A DNA stretch of 64,000 nt from Anodontia alba (taxonomy: Eukaryota; Mollusca; Bivalvia; Lucinida; Lucinidae), in the NCBI GenBank assembly GCA_964016985.1, contig OZ024826.1, forward strand, positions 57,783,735-57,847,734. Reading direction: 5' to 3'. Under the pieces are notes generated by a model, which saw only the letters and a list, made by a program, of their open reading frames with translations, had not been told where the DNA came from and searched no databases. Of this stretch, positions 30,401 through 42,400 are shown piece by piece (position 1 is the stretch's first letter; every line of letters starts with the position of its first letter). The position numbers and the translations under genes are program-made.

Positions 30401-33400
30401 AAAGGGCATATAGTGTTACCCCTGTCCGTTCGTCCGTCATCCGAGTTGGCGTTAGCAATTTGCTTTTAAGTTTTTCAGGCAGGGGCATCCATGTCCTTTG
30501 GACTCATTTCTAGTCTATTGTCTAAATCACCATTTTCGTGGATATGCAATTCAGTCTTGCACAAAAATTATGCTATTCTCCATAATAAATGTACCACTTA
30601 TTAACAAACAAAAAAAATAATATTCTTAAAATAGGGTATTTTTATTTCTCCATACTTTTCTGGGAACTGTTAGAAAATTGCTTGACTATTTGGGGATGTA
30701 ATTTCATGCCGTTTTTACAAAGAAATGAAAGTTGTGAATGTATCTTTGCTTTATTTGATATTTTTTTTTTTTTTTTTTTTTATATTGTCTGGCAATAATT
30801 TAAAATTTAATCAATACCGAACACATCTGGTCCAAATATCAAATGGACAAATTCTTTGAAAATGGTAGTTTATGTCTACACTTTTACATGTTTCTTTATT
30901 TGAAAGCATACATTAAAGGTTTTGATCAAATGTGCTTCCATATAAATGTTGGATGAAGGGATCACAAATTGCGATGGATATGCTTTAGGGGCTTTATGAT
31001 AAAATTTTAATTTTTCAGCAATTATCATTTTCTGTGAAACAGATAGCCATTTAAGTTTTTTTGCCCTGTATTTGTTTTGCATATCTTAAATGGAATGAAC
31101 TGTGGGCACGTTTATAATTCTTGCTGATTGCCTTTAACAACCTAATATGTTTTTGTGCTAAACAAATGTGTAAAAAGGTTAGTAAGTTTGGAATAGTATA
31201 TGTATATATGAGCAATGATAAGGTACCCTTGGGTAAATACTATGAATGTTCCTGTATTTATTTCTTCTAAATAATAACTTACATATATATACCGACCCAG
31301 AATAGAAACGTCGCCTTGTAACAAACATAAATTGAAATGCTTTTTTCACTGATAACAGTTGTTATCCTGGAAGCATGGTTTGGAAACTTAAACAAACTAA
31401 ACCAGCTGATCCTTAATAAGATTACAATGAAATCTTAGTAGTAAATTAAATTTTTTAGTCAGTGTTGGGAATCCACGTGACCAAATGACTAGGTACACGG
31501 AGTTTGTTACTATTTTGAGCTCCACATAAGGTAGGATTTTTTAGAATATCACTATTCATACCAAATAGAATTTGTTCAAATAAAGTGCAGAGTATGGGAA
31601 AATCAAGCTCTTTCTGGTGGTGTAAGCACTATTCTGCGACCTGGTCTAATTCTCGAGAACATTCGAAGAATGCTTTTGCTGTCAATCTGGGCTACCGGAA
31701 CAATGTACATGAATTTTGACGAAAAACATTCTCTGAATGTTTTCAAGAATCAGACCTCATTGCAGAATAGCGCTTACACGACCAGAAAGAGCTTGATTTT
31801 CCCCATACTCTGCGCTTTATTTGAAGAAATTCCATGAGGTATAAATCGAGATATTCTAAAAAATCCTACCTGATGTGGAGCTGAAAATAGTAACAAACTA
31901 CGTGCACTTCTAGTCATTTGGTCACATGGATTCCCCACACTGTAGTAGAAGTTTAACTTTGATACTTCTCATGAAATATTTCTTGAAAAATAAATTTGAA
32001 TTCAAAACGACATTTCTTTTTTAGGAAAGTATATAAGTGGTACATGAGAAAATGTACCTTCTAACGTGCGCCCAATGAAGACACAAATCAGTGTGTGCAT
32101 CCATGCAGTCTGATCAGAGTCTTTGTTAACCGCATGATGAACCTTTCCATCCTTGGGTACCCAAAATGTGCCCAGTGAATATTCTGTTCAGACTGCACAA
32201 ATGCCCAGACTGGTTTGAATCTTCAATGGGTGGACATCTCCGAAGGCACATTTTCTGATGTTGAGGTTCATATTTGTTCATTATGTTGTATTTCTCTTTA
32301 GGTAAGCTTGTTGCGTGAGTTACGTCACCCTCGTGTTGTGCTGTTGATTGGTGTGTGTACCTCAGACAGGCTACCTCTGATGGTGCTAGAATACATGTCA
32401 CGTGGAAGCTTGTTTAACCATCTACATAATGCACAGAAGTAAGTAGTTTCAGAGCTTCTTTTGACATATGTTCCTTTGATTGCTTATTCCTTCTTTTAAA
32501 AAAGTCTTATTTCTTTGTTTTTACTTACTTGTACATCTCTCATTTCAGTGATATTTACCTAAAGTATTTAGACAGAGAGGTCTGAGAAAAAAGTGCTGAC
32601 CCAGATTCTGTGGCATCTGATCAGGGTCTACACTGTTTGCCACTTATAGACCAATTTTTTGACAACTCAACAGGTAGTAAAATCAACTTGTTCAAAATTT
32701 AATATTAGAATGGTAAGTTGAAGTGTCCGAATACTTAGGGTAAATATGATAGTATCTAATAATAAGCACTGAATGAAAAAAAAAAAACATAAGCCTTTTG
32801 ATATGATGCGCAACACAAGTAAAGGCCCTTATATAATTTGCGGACAACGCAGGTCCAGATCAGCCTGTGCATAAGCACAGGTTGATCTGGACCTTCCTTG
32901 TCCACTTACAGAACCAATGAATACTGTAGTATGTTGATGAACAGAAAATGCCCAGATTAGATCGCACAGATGCACACACTGACAGGGTTCGCACTAGGAT
33001 TTCTTTTTCTTTGCCACCATTTTCGCCAATTTGATTTTTTTTGTGCCATTTTCTTTAACTTTGAGCCAGATTTTGAGCCAAATTTTGGCCATTTTTCGCC
33101 AAAGAATTAACTTGTCAGAAAAAAAGTGTTCATTTACTGATTCCTTTAATTGCAGCAATAGATTCAAGAGTCAGTATAATGTGAAATGTGTGGGGGACTT
33201 GGAAGTAATTCTTGCACTGATTTTTAAAACTTTTGCTGTAATTAATTAATTACAATGTCATGAATTAATAATAAGTCTTTGTTTTGCATATCGAATGTTG
33301 GACACAAAAATGGAACACTTTAGTTGGAAACGAAAGTTCTGAAAAGTGCTGTATAAGCCAATAAATATAATGTTATTAATGTATTATACTGTAAGAGAAT

Positions 33401-36400
33401 AACGTAACAATATTCATTTGTACCCTGATAAATGCGGGGTAAGTTTCTAACACAGCAGGTTTTACTGTTTTTAGGGAGCTAACTGCAACTGACTTAAAAG
33501 GGAGTTTACTGCAATTGCTTTACGAGTCTGGTCTATGCGAAATGGAATGGGGAACAGCATTTTTTTATGAATCGCGCCAATAAAAAAGAGGGGGCATGCT
33601 TATATAATAAGCGGTTAACCAGTACATTGAACACCCTTCCGCAAGAAACTTGTAACTGCCAGTCTTGAAGCAGTGGAAGGAGCGAATGACCGTAGCAAAT
33701 TTATGTGTTTCATAATAAATCGCTACAATCTGTGGGGATCGAATGCGCGATCTGGACCATCGGAGACTAATGTGTCCGTCTCCGAGGCATTATTCGTGTT
33801 TTTTTTGTGTTTTTTTTTTTCAGGACGATGTTCGTTGATCGCCAAATAAAATTAAGGCTCATAAGAAGGTACCGAAACATGCTTAATTAAAGTCGGCACT
33901 GTCAAAGTGTACTTACCGCTTTAATAAGCCGAACCGATTAATGACAATAATTATTTCTCGTGTAATCAATTTGTTTTCCATCTTTGTGTTTGACATAGGG
34001 TTCCACATGATTACATTCTGGGTAAATTTCCGTGACGTAGGCGATGCGACTCTGACATTAATTCCTGATTGGTAGTTTCGGCAGAGCGTCATGAATATTT
34101 AGGACGAAAGGCGTGGAAATTGGGTGGTGCTACTGTCAAACTGTGCATCAAGGCACGTGACCTTATATCGCTTTCATCAAATTTAGGTTAATTTGATCAG
34201 CTACTGTTTTCTGATTGATAATTGAGTTGCTAATTGGCGAATTATACAATCAAGGAAGGTGCGATAGACATGCGCGACAATTATATGACTCAGTAGTGGG
34301 TAATTCAGGTGATATTTTTTTCGCCACTTGTTTTCGCCAATTTATGATTTTTTGTGCCAAATTTTATTTTTCTGTGCAAATGGCGACAATGGCGATCGGT
34401 AACGCGAACCCTGGCTGATCTGGATCTACATTGTCTGCAAATTGCATAAGGGCCCTTATCGTGCATTTAGCATCCTTTGTTAAACTCTGGGATCACAAAT
34501 AAGCTGTATCAGTAACAAGGTGTCATTAAAGTACATGAAATGCAAAAATTCCAATCATTCCTACACACCCACACATTTGATATGGCTCCAGATAAGAGGG
34601 GTTATTAGGTAAGTATTTTTTTTTTCTTATATCTCCAGGAAAATGTATGTTGTGGGTACTCATTAGAAGTGCCTCAGTAAGATGTGTCAAATAAGTACCC
34701 ATAACAAAGATTCAGATAGAGAAATAAGAAAACTATCTGATGCGCAGTGCATGAAAAGGTCCTAATTCTGTTTGCGGAAAATGCAGGCCCTGATAAGCCT
34801 GCGCATGTGCACAGGCTGATCAGGGCCTTCGTTGCTTGCTTACAGAAGAAATGGATATTGTAGTATATGGTGATGAACAGAGAATGTCCAGATCAGACTG
34901 CACAGCTATGCACCCTCATCTGGACCTTGCTGTTCACATATGGTATAAGGGCTTTTTCCCCACATTGCGCATCATCTCTGTTTTGGTTGAAAAAAAAAGT
35001 GCCTTTTTGAGGAACTATGCATCAACAAATACTCATTGGACTTAGCATCATTTAAGAGGAGGTATCAGGTGAATAATTTTTTTATTTCGCCATGAAAGCT
35101 TGCATTGTGGGTACTCTAGAAATGTCTTGATGTGGCACTTCTAATGAGTATGCACAACATAGGTTTTGTGGAGAAATAAGAAAACTATACTTTTTGTTTG
35201 AAAGAATAGTGCTTGATCTGGAGCTATGCATCCATACAGTCACAACAAGGCTTTGCTCTCCAACCAGACATTCTATATACAGTCGACTCTCGTTATCTTG
35301 AATTCCAAGGGACTTTCTGAAATACTCCGAGATGTCTGTACTTCGACATATCAGATTTGCAGAATAGAGAAAAAACTAATTTGATGAACCACACTGAACA
35401 AATATATGTATACGGTAGATTTCCCTTTAGTTCGAACAGGTAAAAAATAAATATTGATCCGGGTGTTCGAATTATACGAAAATCAGTTTCAGAAAAAAAA
35501 ACACTGTTCGAACTATTTTAAATTGCGGAAAATCTCCGATAAAAACTGAACGAGCATGATAAAAAAAAATCAATAACTAACCATCAGTCCCTGTGTGATG
35601 TGTCGACGATTTGAGCTATTTTCCCACTGTTGATTGAACTAGAACGTAACTCGCGGTATTTACCGATAATTGTTCATGGTTGTGCGAATTCCCTAACAAT
35701 GGACTATTTTCAATAACAAAAACATTCTATGTCACTTTCTTCTTATCCTCAGAAAACAGTAACCTGGTCATAATCATAAACAATTGACGTCACTCTAAAC
35801 GTTCTTCAATTACAGAGTAACATTATCATTTTGATGCGGATAATTGTCTTTATTTGTAATAAGTCATCCGTATACTATGCATTTCAACATTCCTTAGACT
35901 TTGGTGCGGACGTGACACACGACACTTGTCTAAGGCGATCATCAAAAACCGTCTATAAAAACATCAAACTAATCGCTTGCATAACGGAAAGCGGTCATTG
36001 AAAAAAGGTACCTTACCAACTAAAACAAAACAAACAAACAAAAAAATAACTATGATAGGGCAGCAGTTGTCGCATCCGCTTATTCCGGTCAGGACCAACA
36101 GTTTGCTTGACAGCGTTAACAGGACTTAGAAATGTTTTTATGCGCAGCCTGATTTAGGCCATCGTTTCTTGCCCAAGAAGTAACCATTTTGCGTTTCACG
36201 AGTCTACCGGAAAATCCCAGTGTTCTGACCAGTAAAAAGCGCACCTTATTAAAAACGCGAAAATTGCTGATCCAGACAAGTCGGCGCGGTCCGATAAGGG
36301 TCTAGTTTATTTATAGTGCATACTTACAAGGACAGGTATTCTTTACGCAAGATGTTAGCAGTTTTATTATTTTGAAAAGCCTGCGCAGCCGATCGGGTTG

Positions 36401-39400
36401 CGAATAATTCTTGTAAGATCCCTTTTTCTTTTTCGGACACCAGATTTTTGCTCACGGGTAATCTCTGTGAAACATACTTGTTGACCTTGTTAACCTTTAC
36501 CGATTCAGCAGACAACGAACTGATAACATTTTTCTTATATTTTTTTTTCAGTGTACACAATTTGACACTTCAAGCAATTCGTCTCCCGAGGAGACTATTT
36601 GCAAGAACAGTCGGCTGCTATTTTCTAGGACAAAAATAGAAAACTGTCATCAGTTTGTCGTTTGCTAAATTTGCCCATAGCATGGTAAGAACTAACATGC
36701 TTAAAATAGCACCTGCAGTCAGCTGGCGAAACCGTGTTAACACGGATTAACCCTTAAAGCGCCATTCACAACTGCAGCAAAAAAAAAAAAAAAAATCTTT
36801 TTTAATTTATTTCTATTTATTTATTTATTTATTTTTTTTTTTCAGAGAATAAAGTCTTGACATTTCAGGTGAATCATCTCCTAAGCAGATGCTTCACATG
36901 AAATTTCAAGACTTATTTTCTCTGAAGAATAAATAATAATAAACAACAAAAAAAATTTTGCTTGGCGCTTTATGGGTTAATATACAATCTAGCGCTGCCT
37001 TCTGTACAATTAATCCAAATAGCGCCAATCACAACTGCAGCAAAAAAAAAATAAACTTGTATTTATTTATTTATATATTTTTTTCGGAGATTTTGAGTCT
37101 TGACATTTCAGGTGAATCGTCTGCAGCATATGACATTTTGAGTTTTTTTTTTTTTTTTTTTCAGATAAACAAGTTGACATTTCATGTGAAATGTCCGCCC
37201 AACAGATGCTTCACATGAAGTGTCAAGAAAAATAATAATAAAGAATAAAAAATTCAAAATGTTGTCTGCTACAAAATGTGCTTGGCGCTTTAAAGATTAT
37301 TTTCCATTCTACCGCATGCCTTCTGTACAGTTTAAACAAAGTCTTAGAGCGCCAATCACAATTGCAGCAGAAAAAATTCTATTTATTTATTTTATTTTAT
37401 TTGTTTATTTTACTTTTTTCAGAAAATAAAGTCTTGACATTTCATGTGAATCATCTGCGAACGAAATGTCATCACTCATTTCTCTTATTTCACTTTTTTT
37501 TTTAAATAAATAAAAAAATCAAAACGTCATCTGCTAAAATTTTTGCTTAGCGCTTCAAGGGTTAGTTTATAGTGGCAGTCAAACAGCTATAACTGTAAAG
37601 GCCCTCGTGTCATGTATGAATGAAATCGGAGCCGAAAACGCTTTGATGTTAACATAGGTTGTGAAGACATTTAACCTTTAAAGTGCCAAGCAAAATTTGT
37701 GGTATTTATTTTTTCTGTTTTCGGAGAAAACAAGTCTTGTCATATCATGTGAATTGTCTACCAATATTGTCTACCAAGTAGACAATTCATATGAAATGTC
37801 AGGGCTTAATTTCTCTGACAAATAAGAAAAAGTAAAAAATGTTGTTTGCTGCAGTTGTGACTGGCGGTTTAAGGGTTAACGGAGATACAGATAAGTTGTT
37901 GAATTAGAAATGCAAGAGCGTGTAAAGGGCATTTAACCCTTAATGCGCCAATCACAACTGCAGCAGAAAACAGTTTTACTTTTAAGTTTTTCAGAGAACT
38001 AAGCCTTGAGATTTCTTGTGAATCATCAGTCAAGCAGATGCTTCACATGAAATGTCAAAACTTTTTTCTCTGATAAAAAAATAATAATGGCTAAAAAATA
38101 AAAATTTTGTCAGCTACAAATTTTGCTTGGCTCTTAAAGGGTTAAGCGATAAATATAAAGCGCTAATTCACCGATGCTAAAACACTGATTACCGGCTTTT
38201 CAGTGCATTTTGGTCTCCCGCTATTCTCTGCGGGTCTTTTCATTTCAGTGGACAGAAATTTATTTACTCTAAAACGAATTGGGCTTCTTGGGTGTAAAAG
38301 AAGAACTAAGGCCATCCTTAAACTTTTGTAAGTTTGCTGTGCTCTGACTGACCCGCAAAAATCGCCGCGACTCATTTGTTTTTCCCGCAATATCCGATTT
38401 ATTTTTTTTTTCCTCGGGGATCAACCTGGTTCTGTCCATTGCGGTTACTGTATTAATCCGCCCCGCCTGTAAGTCTGTGATTTTAAAAAAAAAAAAAAAA
38501 ATGCCCCCAAAAACCAGACCCGTCTATATTATCAAGATCTTCGGCCATATCGGTATTTTCGGCAAGTCCGGTGGTGCCACGTGGTCACGGAAAGTGCCGA
38601 TCATCGAAGCAGGTAGAAAGCTATAATGTTTACCTTCATCCATTGACAGAAATTTACTAATCCAGACTAATTAAAATCACATTATGTTCCAAAATGTTAT
38701 CCATCCCCGAGGAACACTAAAACCAATTTGTTTTTTCCTTATAATGAACACGGGAAATAATTGCACAGACTTTTCGGATTGGTCCATTAGGTAAAACGGG
38801 TAAGGAAATTAGATGTAAAAAAAAAAAAAAAAAAAAAAAGACTGAACTCTTAGCACTCCGGGCAAAATTACTTCAGAAATATTTTTTCTGATGCATATAT
38901 GTCCCAAAATCAGGTTTGACATTTCATGCAAGTTATCTCCAATGAAGACATTTTGCATGAAATGTCAAATTCAGTTTTCTTGGAAAAATGTGATCAAGTT
39001 GTCGTCTGCTGAATTAGCCCACAGAGCTGTAAAGGTTAATCATATACATTTCAATGACACATTCACCAACTAGCCACAAGATTGACGGGTGAACAAACCT
39101 ATGGCCATCAAAGGAATCGGCCACTTTTATAATCCCTTTGATGTTACTAGAAATTTGAACTGTGATAAACAGACCTTATTTTGTTCATACAAATTAATCG
39201 CAACCAGATCGGCTGCGCAGGCTACTCAGAATAATAAAACCGCTAATATTATACATATAGAATGTCAGGCCTTGTAAGTATGCACAATAAATAAAATAGA
39301 CTTACCGGACTGCGCATATGAGCACATTAATCTGGATCTTCCTTTTTCATATTTGCGATAAGGTACTTTTTTTTGACTTGTCGGAACAGAAATATTGTAA

Positions 39401-42400
39401 GCCTGTCAGTGGGACGCTGCATGGGATTCATGCAGAGGTAGACTCATGATCCGCGAAATAGTAACTTACTTTTTGGGCAAGATACAATGACCTGGACCAG
39501 CCTGCGCATTGACTGTTTGAAACGACGCTCTGTTTCTAGGCCCTGCAAACTCTGTCAAGCTAACAGAGTAGGTCCTGATCGGAATAAACCGATGTGACAC
39601 CCTGCCCTATTTTTGGCTTTTTTTTTTTTTTTTTTTTCTACAATCGGTAAGATACCTTTTTTGGTTTCAGTATTTAATGACCACCTGCAGAATAGCAACG
39701 AGGAAAATTGTACCTTATAACCATTGCAAAATACAGAGACCCAGATGAGTCTGCGCTTTAAAAAAACGAATTCTGATTTGTTTTTAGGCTCTTCAGAATC
39801 AGCTTTACAAATTACATAAATTTTCAACTGCCTGCGAGAATGCGTTGACCCGAGTGCTTCGGTCACTATTTTGATCAGTCATATAAGCGGCAAGGTACTT
39901 TTGTTGGTGACTGCTTTCTTTGTTAAATTAAGTTTATTTTTTTTTTTGTGTGTGTGTAACAATTCATGTGTATCATTTTTTTTTCATCGGATTGCACACG
40001 GAAATTCGAGGTACGTAATGTTCATCAACGAACTATACATATACAGTTTGTGAATCGTACTTCACGTGTTCGAACTATTTAAAAATGAGTTTGACAAAAA
40101 TACGTGACTGTTCGGACTAAAAGAGCAATATTCGGGAGGTGATTTCAAAACAGTAAGGGGTGTTCGAATTATTCGTGTGTTCGAACTAATAGGAAATCTA
40201 CCGTAATTGGACTCTTGAGGTTAGAGATATATTAAAAATATTGTGGAAAAAAGGAGAAATTGCTCCTTAGGAGCAATTTCTCCTCTTTTCCACAATATTT
40301 TTTACATGTTGTTAGATTTTCATGTTTAGGCAGGGACCAGATTTTCACTTCGAGATAAGCGGTTATTCGAGATAAGCGAGTTTGAGATAACGAGAGTCAA
40401 CTGTATTCAGTGATTCTGAATGCGTACAGTGGTCCCTAATCAGACTGCATGAATGTGCAGGTTGATCTGGACCTTTGCTCTCCATGTAGGTAGTGTGGCA
40501 AGGCTGGGGGGAGAATGATTTTTCCAGATCATATTTTGGAATCACGATCACATACCTGGCAAACTTCCATTTCAGAGTTAATTTTGATACCTTTTGATTA
40601 ATTGCTGGACAGTAGTCACTGAGTTCCCAATAAAGAATACATGTACATGTATTGAAATCCATGTGTCCTTTTGCTATTTCATATCACTCTGTGTTTATTG
40701 TGTATTTATCAAGAGGAGCATTTAATTTGATTGTTTACAAGTTTTCAGTGCTGGAAATTTGAACTCACAACTTCCGGTATATATTCCGAACTTTACGGAA
40801 ATTCCTAATTTACAATCGCTGTTAGGTCATGTATGCGACCGATTACAGATTGACCCGCCTGAATATTCCAGAATATAAATGCCTCTGTTGATGACCGAAT
40901 AGTGGTTATGTCCTCGAAACTGGTTGCAGGAAGCCGTTTGTTCATTGATTCAGAGTATTTATCACAATAAAATAAAAGATCTCCTTGCATTATAACAGCC
41001 TATGGCCTCCTCCCAATCTTGGGTGGGAAAGCAATTGCCCTTTCAACCCCTGGAATCAATAACGAGATTTTTAAGGTGAATTTTGACATTTTTTTCTGCC
41101 AGTATCCGGGTACTCCACCCACTTAGAAGTTATGACCCTCTAGCTGAAGCCACACTGAGCTCCTCTTCACAGATCATAAGTCAAATCATATCTCAGCCAG
41201 TTAGTCTATAGATTTAATAGTTAAAAAAAATAAAAATAAAATTATATTTCGCTTAAATAATACATGTATTGGTCTTCTGTTACTAACCAGGAGGAGAGTA
41301 AGTAATCTTTACTATACCTGTGCATGCTATATCTTTAACCCTTCTCTTGCTAAACATGACATGCCCTGTCTTAGCAAACAGTGTAGATCCAGATCCATTG
41401 GCTTCTGAAGAAGCCAACTGATCTGGATCTGCACTGTTTGTCATTAAATATGTGAATTTCTATAAAAAACCTGAATCAAATAATCTGATTGGCTAGAAAT
41501 TAGAAGTGGGCATGGCATCTTAATTTATTCAGCATGACAAGGGTTAAACAAGGTGGCACTACAGTACTGAAGATGCCTTTTGGCTTGTTTAGACCAATTT
41601 TCGAAAACTTATTTTATTTAATATTAGTTATTACGAGGGATGTTCGAAATAAATTGCTTATTTCTATCTGGAGACTTCAAATTTCAAGTTAGTCCAAAAG
41701 TACTCATTTCATGCCCTCGAAGTACTCCCCGTGGCTAGAAATGCAAAGTTTCAGCCGATATATCCACTTCTTGAAGGCGTCACGGTACGCTGATTTGGGC
41801 ACAGTAATAAGGTACTGATGAATGGCAGATCCAAGTGCCTGTCGGGACTGGTATTTCCGCCCAGCAAGGAATGCTTTCAATTTCGGAAACAAAAAGAAAT
41901 CACATGGGGCAAGGTCTGGGGAATACGGGGGGTGAGGCAAAACAGTTACTTTTTCTTTCTTCAGAAACGCCGTAACTATTGCGGAGGTATGAACTGGGGC
42001 ATTGTCATGTAGAAGACGGACATGTTTAAAACCAGTGGCAGGGCGTCGTTTCTGATAATACTTTTTCAGTTTCTTCAGTACTACGTCTTTGTAGTACTTT
42101 CCGGTGATGCTTTTGCCCTTTTTCACTGGCACTTTTATTGCGACTCCTTCACCAGAGAAGAAGATTGCATACAAAACCTTCTTTGTACTCAAAGAACGTT
42201 TGGCAATTATTGGGCGTTTGCTGTGTTTAGTGGCCCAGATCTTATTGCTAACCTTTCTGACGGGCTCAAAATAATGGACTCAGGTTTCATCACCTGTGAC
42301 GACATTGGCAAACTGCTTTTTGTCATATTTTGGAAACATTTGAAGCAGCTTTTTGGCCACTTTAACCCGTTGCCTCTTTTGCTCGTCAATCAACAGATGT

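Larger units (their letters stand above)
35413..40203. mobile_element. 4.8-kb element with imperfect ~1-kb terminal inverted repeats
   Basis: Ends CGGTAGATTTCCCTTTAGTT and AACTAATAGGAAATCTACCG, flanked by TA. The arms (35413-about 36430 and about 39195-40203) match in inverted order: CGGTCAGGACCAACAGTTTG versus the complement of 39560-39580, CTTGCCCAAGAAGTAACC versus the complement of 39460-39485, and AGCCTGCGCAGCCGATCGG versus the complement of 39205-39225. The 2.8-kb interior holds MITEs, with no transposase ORF. Poly-T and CGCG words differ from the surrounding introns. Likely a long-TIR Tc1/mariner-type derivative. Confidence 0.7.
35280..40403. mobile_element. Small TA-flanked MITE (CAGTYGACTCTCGTTATC) split by a 4.8-kb insertion
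   Basis: Outer ends CAGTCGACTCTCGTTATCTT and AGATAACGAGAGTCAACTG are inverted and flanked by TA on both sides (35278-35279, 40404-40405). Removing 35413-40203 leaves a MITE of about 330 bp whose interior has a long palindrome (AAAATATTGTGGAAAAAAGG and inverse, 40229-40300). TA targets and CAGT ends suggest a pogo/Tigger-type Tc1/mariner derivative. Confidence 0.72.

Noticed and set aside
30199..30513. 104-codon plus-strand frame
   Set aside because: It runs across a MITE and a Helentron-like element with no domain and no exon-like splice sites in phase with the kinase gene.
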